Below are positions 1-8,452 of a DNA stretch of 64,000 nt, piece by piece. The notes below the pieces were generated by a model. The model saw nothing but the letters and a program-made list of their open reading frames with translations, was not told where the DNA came from and did no database searches. A program made the position numbers and the translations under genes. Location: assembly GCA_016721185.1 (NCBI GenBank), contig JADKIP010000017.1, positions 139,159 through 203,158 of the forward strand. Direction: 5' to 3'. Source of the DNA: Candidatus Dechloromonas phosphorivorans (lineage in GTDB: Bacteria > Pseudomonadota > Gammaproteobacteria > Burkholderiales > Rhodocyclaceae). How positions within the stretch are numbered: the first letter of the stretch is position 1; every line of letters starts with the position of its first letter.

Positions 1-93
1 GATGCGCAGCGCCTCGCCGGCGCCATCCAGACCGTTGTTCAGGAGCGCCGCAAAAGCAGCATCCAGAGGGTGATGTTCTACGCGTTGTGCCAT
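1..93 (-). CDS. IS256-family (mutator-type) transposase, N-terminal fragment
   Basis: Only the first 31 codons are in the window. The start ATG at 93 has an AAGGA ribosome site about 9 bases upstream. The peptide contains LLNNGLDGAGEALRI, which resembles the N-terminal region of IS256/mutator transposases (typically an LLxxGLDGxxEALRxL pattern before the conserved ERxxxLGAxPYER stretch, which would lie outside). The assignment rests on this short similarity alone, so the family is probable and not proven. The catalytic DDE domain is not visible. Confidence 0.5.
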   Translation of the reverse strand, partial: MAQRVEHHPLDAAFAALLNNGLDGAGEALRI

Positions 94-285
94 GCTGTCG
101 ATTCCTTCTTGGGTAGGGATAAGAATGCCCCGAAGAAATCGCCTGCGGGAATGGCCTGTCGGTGTTTCGCCGCGCGGCTGTGCCGTCCTCCGCGCTTCGG
201 GCGCTACGCGCCCTCATCGCTCCGGCCAGCACAGCCGCGCAAAACCAACAGCCACAGAATTTACAGAACGGATGTTGCACTAACG
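1..285 (-). mobile_element. Left-running IS256-type element, partial
   Basis: The window opens inside an insertion sequence whose transposase runs leftward off the edge. Between the transposase start (93) and about position 285 lies noncoding DNA that I read as the element's terminal region, because the group II intron reading frame on its right is cut abruptly there. The exact terminus was not identified; a conserved inverted repeat could not be matched with the other end outside the window. The element truncates the intron and is therefore the youngest of the nested insertions here. Confidence 0.55.
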
Positions 286-965
286 ACGAACCCCGCTTTC
301 AACCATTTACGCAGAATGACCTTATCCATCGGGATGTTCGCCAACAACCACTCGTGGCAGATGTTGTCGAAGCATCCACGGATATCACCCTCAAGCACCC
401 ACTGAGCCGAGTCACGCTTTGCCAGCGCACAAAAACATTGCTCGATGGCATCGGCCGTTGAACGCTTTGGCCGAAAGCCGTATGAGTTCAGGTCGGCCGT
501 GGTCTCTGCCACAGGAATCAGCGCCATTTGCCATAACGCTTGCATCGCCCTGTCATGCATGGTGGGAATGCCCAGAGGTCGTTCCTTTCCATTGCTTTTC
601 GGGATAAACACGCGCCGCAGCGGTAGCGGCCGATAGCCCCGGTGTTTCAATGATTGAATGGCAGTGAATCTGGACATCGGGGTTGCCCAGATTCGTCCGT
701 TCACACCTGCTGTTCGTTTGCCAGCATTCTCCGTCACTCGTTTGACGGCTAGACATTTGCCGCTGTACGAGCGGGTTAGCAGGCGTTGCAGGGATTTCAC
801 CTTGTTCCACCGGCCAACCTGTGTTGCCTTGGCAATGCGTCTCTGCAGCCGTGCAACCTCGTCGGTCGCGTGGTTCCAATCAATCCGGTTCCAAGGACTG
901 GGGTCGGCCGGAGGCGCACCAGTGGAAGTCCTTTTGACTTTCGCCAGGCGAACCCACACCGTCAT
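261..965 (-). pseudogene. Group II intron-encoded reverse transcriptase/maturase, C-terminally truncated
   Basis: This is the LtrA-like protein of the group II intron, which would help the RNA splice and copy it into new DNA sites. The start at 965 follows a strong GGAGGAAAGCAG ribosome site; an upstream in-frame start at 1097 is less likely. The N-terminal domain and RT blocks 0 to 3 are visible (AGKRTAGVNG, KSNGKERPLGIPTMHDRAMQ, SYGFRPKRST, GDIRGCFDNI). The frame ends after WLKAGFV and runs into the neighbouring IS, so the YADD active-site block, thumb, maturase X domain and endonuclease are missing. About 230 residues remain of the usual 420-600. It is certainly inactive. Confidence 0.85.
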
Positions 966-1570
966 CTGCTTTCCTCCGATGCTCGGTTTCTCAGAGTCTG
1001 TTGCCATGAAAGACCTTGCGGAAGTCGGCTCGCTTTCGCGCCGGGCAAGGTTGCCCGTATCTGCTCTATTACCGAACAGCCTTGGCTTTCTCCGCAATCC
1101 TTTACCCGCTGTGCCATCAGCTTTCCTTGCGGTTGGCCTGCCGTTGCCGGCGGCACGTCGGGCTTACCGTGTTCCGCATTCATCACAACGCGTGGGGTAG
1201 GTTCTGCCTGTACCGGTGGCCTTCTTGTCCGTGTGCCCCATGGTAAAGGAGGGGGCAGCCGACCACTTACCGTTTTGGTTCAAGCCTGTCAGCATCTTTG
1301 GCTTGTCATGCATAACGATGCCTGTAGCAGTTCACTTGCGTTAACCATGCCACTCAGCCTTGCATTCCATCCGCGTTGATGCTCGCAGGTGACGTCGCTT
1401 CTTCGCAGAGAGCGCCGTGATCTAAAGATCCAATACGTTGTCCCCGTGGCTTCACACGACGCCGTTGCCAGCGACGCATGCACAGGTAGGCTACGGCCGA
1501 CGGAACGGCCGGTCTCGTCACCAGCCTTGTGAGTGGGCGAGACAATGATGTAAGCGACTTCACGTCGCAC
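286..1570 (-). mobile_element. Group II intron, 3'-truncated, inserted in an IS5 transposase gene
   Basis: On the minus strand the sequence changes at 1570 from IS5 transposase codons (ending E-C-I-G-K) to GTGCGACGTGAAGTCGC. GTGCGAC is the usual 5' terminus of bacterial group II introns. About 600 bases of structured noncoding sequence (domains I to IV) precede the intron-encoded protein gene at 965. The intron lacks its 3' part: the catalytic RT motif, maturase domain and RNA domains V and VI are absent because the sequence ends at the IS256-type element near 285. It should therefore be unable to splice unless the remainder lies beyond that IS. Confidence 0.75.
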
Positions 1571-2469
1571 CTTGCCGATGCATTCGACTTCCGGCGCATG
1601 CAGGGCATACAGCTTGTTTTTGTCCTTCGGTTGTTGCTTGCGGATGCGTTCGGCCCGTTCGAGCAGCGTGTTCAGAGGAGCGATGGCACTCGGCGATTCA
1701 CTGATCGGGCTCGTCAGTTTGCGTTTGATTTCGCGCAGCACGATGCCAAGGATCGTGCGCTGGCGTTTGACCGTGCGCCGCAGACGCTTGAACTGTTTCG
1801 CGTGGGCGTAGCCGCCGGCCTTGCGGCGCAGTTCCTTGCCTTCTTTCACGAAGGTCTGTTTCAAGGCGATGCCGACGCGCTTCGCGGCTTGCACAACCTT
1901 GGCCCGGGCGATTTCCAGCAAGCGGCTATCGACCGGATGGGCGATGGCTTTCTCCTGGACGGTGGTGTCAACAATGACCCGTTCGAATTCCGCCGGTCGT
2001 ATGGCTCTGCTCTGCACGGCCGTGTCGATGGTTGCCTTGAGCAGTTCTTCCACCCCGGCTTCGCCGATGGCCGTGCGAAAGCGGCCAATTTGGGTGCCAT
2101 CGCAGGGCAGTTGCGGCGTGTAGTAGTCCTGACCACTAAAGTATTGCCAGACCACGTTCTCCGACCAGCGGGCGACCAGTTCCTCGTCGCTCAGGTTGAA
2201 GGCGTGCTTGAGATAGAGCAGCGCCGCCATCAGCCGGATCGGCAAACGCGGCCGGCCGGCGGCACTGACACCGGCGCCGGCAATCTCCAACGTCGTCCCG
2301 AACAAATCACTGCCTAGCATCACCTTCCCTGCCCGATGCTTGCGGGCAAAGGCCGGCGCCAAAGCGGCTTCGATCTGGCCCCAAGGCAATCGACCTGCGA
2401 GCACCACCAAGGGATGTCGGAGATCAATCATTTGATCGAGTCGGGCGCGGAAAAATCGTCGGTAGCCAT
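1571..2469 (-). pseudogene. IS5-family transposase, interrupted and frameshifted
   Basis: The protein matches IS5-type DDE transposases: IDLRHPLVVLAGRLPW near the start, GRPRLPIRLMAALLYLKHAFNLSDEE, WQYFSG, the first catalytic region VIVDTTVQEKAIAHP, and KLYALHAPEVECIGK at the end. The gene stops there because the group II intron begins at 1570, so the C-terminal third with the remaining catalytic residues is displaced. The uninterrupted frame begins at 2431. A better N-terminus (M-A-T-D-D-F-F-R-A-R-L-D-Q) would start at 2469, but it needs one more base in the A5 run at 2451-2455, so the gene also carries a probable one-base deletion. Confidence 0.85.
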
Positions 2470-2593
2470 CAGAACTTCCCTCAATTTCTCTCAGGTTTCC
2501 ACAGGCATTATTTTAATTTCTCGGGGATTCCATGGGGAAGATTTCCGGTGCAAACCATCTGTTCATAAGCGTTTCCGGACTTTTGCAGGGCCG
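1571..2593 (-). mobile_element. IS5-family element, 5' part, interrupted by a group II intron
   Basis: The transposase reading frame and its upstream region occupy 1571-2593. Near the right end the minus strand reads GGCCCTGCAAAAGTCCGG, which resembles IS5-group terminal repeats; the exact end is uncertain by several bases. The other end is not recoverable here because the intron and then the IS256-type element follow. The element lies directly upstream of the integrase gene at 2620. Confidence 0.6.
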
Positions 2594-2619
2594 ACTAATT
2601 AGACTCACTAGGCAAACAC

Positions 2620-3957
2620 ATGGCCAAGGACAAATTAAAAGACTCAAAATGTGCCGCAGAGAAGGCAAGGGATAAAGAATTTTTGCTGAGTGATGGCGCA
2701 GGGCTTTCTTTGCGAGTTCGGCCCACGGGAGCGAAAAGCTGGGTCTACGTCTTTTGGATGGATGGAAAGCAGCAGCGGATGGGGCTCGGCTCCTACCCAG
2801 ATGTGTCACTACAAAAAGCACGAAAAAAAAGAGAAGCGGCCAGGTCGCTGATAGATGACGGTCAGAATCCAATTACGACCTATCGGGAATCAAAGAAAGC
2901 AGCGATAAAAGAAGCCGAAGAGCATAAAAAAATAGCTTCGGGGGAAGGCCCGCCGCAGACTGTGAGGCAACTTTTTAACGTTTGGCGCTGGGGAAACTGT
3001 ATACAACCAACCGACCCGAATTCTGTTCCAACAGGGGAATTAGCGAACCGCAAAGATGGCGGGGCCTGGGTACAGGCGTATTTTGATCGGGATGTTTTCC
3101 CAATTATTGGGAACAAAATACTTAATGAGGTTCGCCAATCTGACATATGGTCCGTTCGAGATCAGATGCGAAAACGCAACCCATCGGTTGGGCGGCTTCT
3201 AAATATGGTTTTGTCAAATCTTCGCCAAATGTTTCGATTCGGCATATCGCGCGGATACACGTTGGTTGAGCCGACCATAGGTATCACAAAGCGCAACTTC
3301 GGCGGCACCGAGCGCCCACGGCGGCGATGGCTTAAAGAACACGAGATCATCGAACTGTCTAAACTCCTGCCCGCCTCGGAAGTAAATCCTGCCTCTCAAG
3401 AGATGATTTGGCTCTTACTTGCCACAGGTTGCCGAGTGGGAGAAATGTCAATGAACAGTTGGGAAAATATCAATTTCGAGGAAAGGGATTGGTTCTTTCC
3501 AAAGGAAATTCGAAAGGGAAACAAAGAACATCCAGCCGAAAATCACCACGTTTACTTGACCGATTTTATTCAAGATCGACTATTAAATCTTAAAAAACTA
3601 GCCGGTGATTCAGCATATCCTTTCCCTCACAAAAGAGATCGCAACACTCACATACCCGTCAACTCTCTCAGACGGCAAATCACAACAGATGCAAAGGAAA
3701 CCATTCATACATCTGGCGGAGCCTGGACCCCTCATGATTTACGTAGAACCTGTGCCACCCACCTTGAATCACTCAAATTTTCACAAAAGATCATAGATCG
3801 CTGCCTTGGCCATTACGCTGCAGGTGATGCGGTACAAGGTGCTTATTATCTATGGGAGTTTGACGATGAGGCCCGTATTGCATGGGAAGCATGGTCAAAA
3901 AAATTAGCGTTAATTTATCAATCAAATCCAGACAAAGCGACTCCACCAACCCCATAA
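2620..3957 (+). CDS. P4-type tyrosine integrase (arm-binding DUF4102 domain)
   Basis: The 445-residue protein is a site-specific tyrosine recombinase of the kind that integrates phages and genomic islands. An N-terminal arm-binding domain (residues about 10-90, with LSDGAGLSLRVRPTGAKSWVY) is followed by a core-binding domain and the catalytic domain. Active-site residues are visible: R272 in ATGCRVGEM, H372 and R375 in HDLRRT, H398 in LGH and the nucleophile Y409 or Y410 in GAYYLWE. It starts about 25 bases after the IS5 remnant, so its native promoter may have been lost or replaced. It converges on the unknown gene at 3990-4421, with a shared hairpin terminator between them. It is probably the integrase of the polymerase-bearing element to its right. 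It looks intact. Confidence 0.93.
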   Translation: MAKDKLKDSKCAAEKARDKEFLLSDGAGLSLRVRPTGAKSWVYVFWMDGKQQRMGLGSYPDVSLQKARKKREAARSLIDDGQNPITTYRESKKAAIKEAEEHKKIASGEGPPQTVRQLFNVWRWGNCIQPTDPNSVPTGELANRKDGGAWVQAYFDRDVFPIIGNKILNEVRQSDIWSVRDQMRKRNPSVGRLLNMVLSNLRQMFRFGISRGYTLVEPTIGITKRNFGGTERPRRRWLKEHEIIELSKLLPASEVNPASQEMIWLLLATGCRVGEMSMNSWENINFEERDWFFPKEIRKGNKEHPAENHHVYLTDFIQDRLLNLKKLAGDSAYPFPHKRDRNTHIPVNSLRRQITTDAKETIHTSGGAWTPHDLRRTCATHLESLKFSQKIIDRCLGHYAAGDAVQGAYYLWEFDDEARIAWEAWSKKLALIYQSNPDKATPPTP

Positions 3958-3966
3958 AAATTGAAA

Positions 3967-3981
3967 GGGGCCGAAGGCCCC
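3967..3981. terminator. Bidirectional hairpin terminator between convergent genes
   Basis: GGGGCCGAAGGCCCC forms a perfect 6-bp stem with a GAA-type loop. It is followed by a T-rich tract on the plus strand (TTGTTGATTT) and on the minus strand (TTTCAATTTTT). It lies 9 bases after the integrase stop and 8 bases before the stop of the opposing gene, so it can serve both. Confidence 0.8.
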
Positions 3982-3989
3982 TTGTTGAT

Positions 3990-4421
3990 TTACAGTGTGA
4001 CTGCAACCTCAACGACCTGAGACTTGCGAGCCAATTTGCCAATTGCCTTGACCGCCTCCTCGTCTTGAAGCGTTGCCTTGAAAACCGTGCAGAACGCATC
4101 AAACAACTTGGGTTCGACTTCATACGTTTCTTTCAAGACAATGTCCGAGTTGCCATTGATAGGCATGCCGATTTCACCAAGCGCAATGCTCAATTTTCCT
4201 TTGCCGTCATAGCTCCCAACCATTGCCGCTCTCGCTTTGAATTTTTGGGGATGATTTGGCTCAATGGCGTCACGAATCTGAATCGCCTTACCTTTTGCAT
4301 TGCAAAGTTTGATGAACGCCTCCGCAGAAATATGACGAGTACTGCATAAATTTTCGTCTCCCACTTCCACGAAAGGCTGTCCCTTTCCCATTGTTGTCAA
4401 AACTATTTTTGATGATGCCAT
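3990..4421 (-). CDS. Unknown 143-aa protein downstream of the DNA polymerase
   Basis: I do not recognise this protein. The start at 4421 is chosen because AAGGAG lies 7 bases upstream; a longer frame to 4502 has no such site and overlaps the polymerase stop. The product is mixed alpha/beta, fairly charged, with no signal peptide or membrane segment. It begins ASSKIVLTTMGKGQPFVEVG and has a central KARAAMVGSYDGKGKLSIALGEIGMP stretch. It follows the polymerase gene by 77 bases on the same strand, so it was probably co-transcribed with it. A small basic/acidic partner encoded with a replicative polymerase could be a single-stranded-DNA-binding or accessory replication protein, but that is inference from position only. 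Confidence 0.75.
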   Translation of the reverse strand: MASSKIVLTTMGKGQPFVEVGDENLCSTRHISAEAFIKLCNAKGKAIQIRDAIEPNHPQKFKARAAMVGSYDGKGKLSIALGEIGMPINGNSDIVLKETYEVEPKLFDAFCTVFKATLQDEEAVKAIGKLARKSQVVEVAVTL

Positions 4422-4498
4422 TTTGCTACTCCTTACTTTTTTGACCGGGGTTGAGAATGAAAGATGCGCCCGGTACACCACATCTCTCAGAAAACTAG

Positions 4499-5639
4499 TC
4501 ATTGCGACGTCAAAATCGAGCGCATCAGCGGCGTTACGCGGATTCGCAACTTCTTGGCAATATCTTTAATGACTCGGTTTAGCGTTGGGCCAGGAGGTAA
4601 CGAACTACTTTTGAATCTGCGCCGCTTCTCGTTCTTCAGTTGATTTGCAGAAATGCCAAGTGCTTCTGCAATATCGATGTCGCGCATTTTCTTTGGACGC
4701 CAACCGCCGATGTTCTGAGCAATCGCTCGCAATATTTGACGGCGCATGGTTGCTTCGGTACCTCCATGCTGTCGAACACCTGCCCGATACAATTCAACGG
4801 ATTCGGAAGTGGCTCTGCGCCCGGTTTTACGCACACCTTCAGCAGCTTTTCGATAGGCAATGGTTTCAGCAACCGATTCAGGAAGCTGGGTTTGCCCATC
4901 TGAACCAAGAATCCGCTTGAAGTCGTAATCGGTATTAACCCGACGCTCTTCAATCACCTTAACCAGATCGACTTGCTTGCCGATGGCAATATCCTGAAAG
5001 CTGCTTAACGACTTAACCGTAAGCTTCTTGATTTGATCGTCATAGAACAAATCCGTCAGTTGGTCACCATTGCTAAGCTGATGGCCACATTTCGCCAGGA
5101 ATGTCTGCTTGCCTTTGTAACGGAGGACGTAGCCGCGTGTTTTGATCGTCAGTGCTTCATCGCCGACATGCTTAGATTCCAGCCAGCCATCTGGGGCAAG
5201 GCCCATATTTTTCCGCCCTGCCTGAAGCAGACGAATGGGATAGAGCGATTCAAGCCGTTCATACAGCCCGGGAAGAACGCTCATGAGTGGCGGAGGTTTC
5301 AGTTTGCCTTTGTCATCGACCTTGATTTCCCCTGTGAAAGGCAATTTCAACATGCAGCCATCAGTCGTTGCTGACAGCACCGAAACGCTGGGAAATTGCT
5401 CGGCGTGATGAATGACGGCGGCAAGTGCAGCTCTAACGATTCCAGTGCAAATTGCCGCGTAATGTGGACAAGTCACCTTTGACGGAGGCAGTTTTTCCGA
5501 ATTGCCTTCGAGGTTTCGGATGTTCCTGTGTTGAATGCCTTGAGCCAACTTTCCATAAAATGAGTTTGAAATTTCCTTCAACAGGAGGTTGGGCAAGGTC
5601 TCCTTGTTGTGCTTCTCCCGTTCTTTGTTCAAGATGGCA
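4499..5639 (-). pseudogene. Family B DNA polymerase, C-terminal part (split by IS21)
   Basis: This is the C-terminal 43% of a polymerase whose N-terminal part lies at 8446-9968. In the restored 887-residue protein it supplies residues 508-887. Visible motifs are motif B K529-G537 (KEISNSFYG, the Kx3NSxYG signature), motif C with T600-D601-G602 (SATTDGCML), and K674-T-R-G677 (IKTRGYVLRY) at the place of the KxY motif of phi29-type enzymes. A basic tail with a probable helix-turn-helix (IDIAEALGISANQLKNEKRRR) follows; such a tail is unusual for a polymerase and may bind DNA. Without the N-terminal half, which carries the catalytic aspartate of motif A, this fragment cannot polymerise. No frameshift or stop is present apart from the insertion. 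Confidence 0.9.
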
Positions 5640-5646
5640 AGGAATT
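5640..5646. repeat. IS21 target site duplication, left copy (AGGAATT)
   Basis: AGGAATT is repeated exactly at 8446-8452, on the other side of the IS21-family element. The 7-bp size fits IS21 (4-8 bp). Removing one copy together with the element restores the polymerase reading frame. Confidence 0.93.
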
Positions 5647-5728
5647 GTCATTGACCGGCATTATGGAGCCACCGATGATCGGCGTAATGGAGCCAGTTTG
5701 AAGAGGTAAAAACGGGCTAATTCGGGGC

Positions 5729-6517
5729 TTAAAGAGAAGCGGATTTTACCTGTTTTTGCGCTGCTGATTTTGGGGCTGTCGGCGCCAGTTTTGGCGAGCG
5801 ATAAGAATCGCCGTCGAGGGTCAAGCAGTAAGCGTTATGGCGCAGTCGATCCAGGGTGGCAGCGGCGAGCAATCGGTTGGCCGGGAAGGCCTGATCCCAC
5901 TCGGTGAAATCGAGATTGCTGGTGACGATGGTCGCCGCCTGCTCGTAGCGTTCGGCGATCAGGTCATGGAAGTCTTCATCGGCCGGCGGGCGCATGGGTT
6001 TGAGTCCAAAGTCGTCAATGATCAACAAAGGAATCCGGGCCAGCGTGGCGATTTTGCGTTCGACCGTACCGACCGCCCGCGCCGTGGTCAGGCTGGCACA
6101 CAACTGAGCCTGCGTCGTAAAAAGCACATCGACGCCTTGGCGTACGGCGCAATGGCCGAGCGCTTGGGCCAGATGGCTTTTGCCGGTGCCGCAGGGGCCG
6201 ACGATGAGCACGGGCGCCTTCTCCTGCAGATAGCGCCCGGTCGCCAGATCATGGATCAAGGATCGATTCAGATTCGGCAGGCGCGAGAAATCAAAGCCTT
6301 CAAGCGACTTGCCGGCGCGGAAAGCGGCGCGGCGCAGGCGTAATTCAAACTTCTTCTGATCGCGGCGGGCGACCTCATCGTGGATCAGCAGCGAAAGAAA
6401 CTCGGTGTACGCCAGCTTCGCTTCAATGGCTTGGCGATTTCTGCTTTCCAGCGAATCGAGGATGCCGGAGAGGCGGAGCTGTTTCAGATTGGGGGCAAGC
6501 TCAGGGATGGGGTTCAT
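5729..6517 (-). CDS. istB: IS21 helper ATPase IstB
   Basis: IstB is the AAA+ ATPase that assembles with the IS21 transposase on target DNA and licenses integration. The 262-residue protein has a Walker A motif at 107-114 (GPCGTGKS), a Walker B region (LLIIDDFGL) and the conserved IVTSNLDFTEWDQAF with the downstream R-L arginine region (LLAAATLDRLRHNAY). Length is normal for the family. It lies 172 bases downstream of the end of istA, a larger gap than in many IS21 elements, where the two genes overlap or are close. The frame is intact. Confidence 0.93.
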   Translation of the reverse strand: MNPIPELAPNLKQLRLSGILDSLESRNRQAIEAKLAYTEFLSLLIHDEVARRDQKKFELRLRRAAFRAGKSLEGFDFSRLPNLNRSLIHDLATGRYLQEKAPVLIVGPCGTGKSHLAQALGHCAVRQGVDVLFTTQAQLCASLTTARAVGTVERKIATLARIPLLIIDDFGLKPMRPPADEDFHDLIAERYEQAATIVTSNLDFTEWDQAFPANRLLAAATLDRLRHNAYCLTLDGDSYRSPKLAPTAPKSAAQKQVKSASL

Positions 6518-6689
6518 GCTCTTCCTTCAGGATGAAATTGGCCGGTTGGCCGGGAGTTCCCGAGGTCGGGGTCAAGGTCGGGCAAGGCCCGGCGCAGCGC
6601 AACCTTGACGCCCGGCAGCGGGAGATACGCTCACCCATGGCTGAGCCGGCAGAAAGCCGGATTCGGCCATGGAGAACAAAGCGGCGGTC

Positions 6690-8238
6690 TCATTGGACGG
6701 TGTCAGGGGCGGCAAACAAGCTGGCGGCATTGCGGGCAAAACGGCCTGAATGCGGTATCGCCTCCGGGGTGGTAGCGGCCCAGTCGTCGCTCCGCAGATC
6801 ATGACCGCCGGCCAGAATGGTCTTCACCGTGCGGTAATACGGTGACTCATGCGCCAGCGCCCGAGCGCAGGCCGCTTCCAGTCGGGGAGGCGGCATAGGA
6901 TTTCTGCAAGCGCAACACGCCTTGCGCAGCACGCAGCCGTTCGACGATGCGATCAGACAGCAGTCGCTCGATCAATTCGGCACAGGCTGGACCAATCCGT
7001 CCGGCTTGCTCAAGACACCAAGCCCGGTCATGGGCAAAGAAGGCCTGGGCGTCGGGCGGTAGATGGTCATTCACCGTGCGCCGATCACCGTATTTGCGGG
7101 TTCGTCCGTGGGCGGCGACCGGTTTGAAGTCGTGGTAAATCGTCACCATGCCGTCGGTGGCCTTGAACCAGAGCAGCTTGCCGACCAGACTGAAGGGGAC
7201 GGAATAGTAGGCATGCTCGAACTGGATATGGCAGTCGGGATGGACATTGGCCTGCGACCAGACGCCGAGATCGGGCGCTACCGGGGGCAGCGGCAAGAGC
7301 ACGGCGCGCTCGATTTCGAAACGGGCCAGCGGTGCTTCGCCGGTCGTGCCGTGCCGTCGGGTGCCGGCCTCTTCCATGGCCCAAGCCTTGGCCTGGCGGT
7401 TGAGGTCGGTGAGATCACGAAAGGATTTGAGGGGTAGGAAGTTGCCCTTCAGGTATTTGACGCCCGATTCGACAATGCCTTTCTTCTGCGGATCGTGGGG
7501 TGGGCATGGGTCGATCTTGAAACCGTAGCCTTCGGCGCAATCGGCATAGGAGCGCTGCACTTCCGGATCACGAATGCAGGCTTTGACGATGGCGCATTTG
7601 GCGTTATCGATGATGACGCGGGCCGGCACGGCGGCAAACCATTCGAAGGCCCGGCGGTGGCAGCCGAGCCAGGTGGCCACCGTTTGATCCCAGACAAACT
7701 CGACGTACTGGTGACGCGAGAAGCAGAGGGTCATGACGAAGGCCCAAGTCCGGCGTTGCCCGCCAGCGGGATGTTCAAGCGTTGGTCCCGCCCCGAAATC
7801 CACCTGGGCGGCTTCGCCGGGCGCGAAGTTCAGGCGGACCGTGGTCTTCGGCGGGACGTCCTGTTTCAGGCGGTCCAGCATGCGACGAACGGCCGAGTAA
7901 TGGCCGGTGAAGCCGTGTTCGCGCTTCAGGACCGTGTGAATGACGACGCCGGAAACGCCTTGCGCCAGCCAGGCGGCGATGCGTTCCCGATGCGGCTCCA
8001 GCGTGGACACGGTGGTGATGGCCCGTTTGCTCGGCGCCAGCGCCTCGGCAATCGTCGCATCGTCGGGTGCGGGCTGTTCGGTGGCGAGCCAGTCTCGTTC
8101 GCCGGCCAGCGTCCGCAAACTGGCTGCCGTCCGCCGGCCCATGAGGCCACTCTTGGCAATGTCGCGGTCGGAATCGCCTTGTCGCATGCGCAGCAGGGCT
8201 TGTCGGTAGTGGTGCATTTCGATCTTCCTTCGACTCAT
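6690..8238 (-). pseudogene. istA: IS21 transposase IstA with a single-base frameshift near its C-terminus
   Basis: IstA is the DDE transposase of IS21. The first 440 or so residues are intact: an N-terminal helix-turn-helix (DSDRDIAKSGLMGRRTAASLRTL), the catalytic core with AAQVDFG, VIIDNAKCAIVKA and ending in KKGIVESGVKYLKGNF, and a beta-barrel region. The frame shifts at a run of four C (minus strand; 6884-6887). Reading on in the next frame gives RLEAACARALAHESPYYRTVKTIL, the normal IstA C-terminus, to the stop at 6690. Removing one C would restore the whole protein. It is either a real mutation in a homopolymer or a sequencing error. Confidence 0.9.
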
Positions 8239-8320
8239 CGCTTCCTCGGCAAAAAGCCGCCGAGGGTAGTGATGAAGGGGTGAAATCCGAAATGCCCGTT
8301 GCTTACTTCTTCAACGGCAG

Positions 8321-8445
8321 TGGAACCAATACGGCGATCCGAGGGTGGATCCTATATGCCGATCACAGACTGGCTCCATTACGCCGATCACGACCTGGAT
8401 CCAATATGCCGATCATCAAGTGGATCCTATAGGCCGGTCACTGAC
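8321..8445. repeat. Five tandem 25-bp terminal repeats at the right end of IS21
   Basis: Units begin at 8321, 8346, 8371, 8396 and 8421 with an exact 25-base period. Each follows the pattern TGG(A/C)(T/A)CC...GCCG(A/G)TC; the outermost ends in the terminal GGTCACTGAC. Two inverted copies lie at the other end (5647-5696). These are the transposase binding sites typical of IS21; five copies on one side is more than the two or three commonly described. Confidence 0.88.
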
Positions 8446-8452
8446 AGGAATT
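8446..8452. repeat. IS21 target site duplication, right copy (AGGAATT)
   Basis: Identical to 5640-5646. Joining base 8446 to base 5639 on the minus strand reads GAA TTC CTT GCC ATC TTG AAC (E-F-L-A-I-L-N), a seamless polymerase frame. Confidence 0.93.

Larger units (their letters stand above)
5647..8445 (-). mobile_element. IS21-family insertion sequence inside the DNA polymerase gene
   Basis: The element is 2,799 bp long. The left end reads GTCATTGACCGGC and the right end, inverted, GTCAGTGACCGGC. Inside the ends are multiple 25-bp terminal repeats, two on the left and five on the right, as expected for IS21 transposase binding sites. It carries istA (frameshifted) and istB in the usual order on the minus strand. 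Exact 7-bp duplications flank it. Intact ends and duplications suggest a fairly recent insertion; the istA frameshift may be a later mutation or a base-calling error. Confidence 0.95.

Noticed and set aside
8321..8445. Regular 25-bp repeats resembling a CRISPR array
   Set aside because: The repeats are directly adjacent with no spacers, lie at the end of an IS21 element and have inverted partners at its other end.
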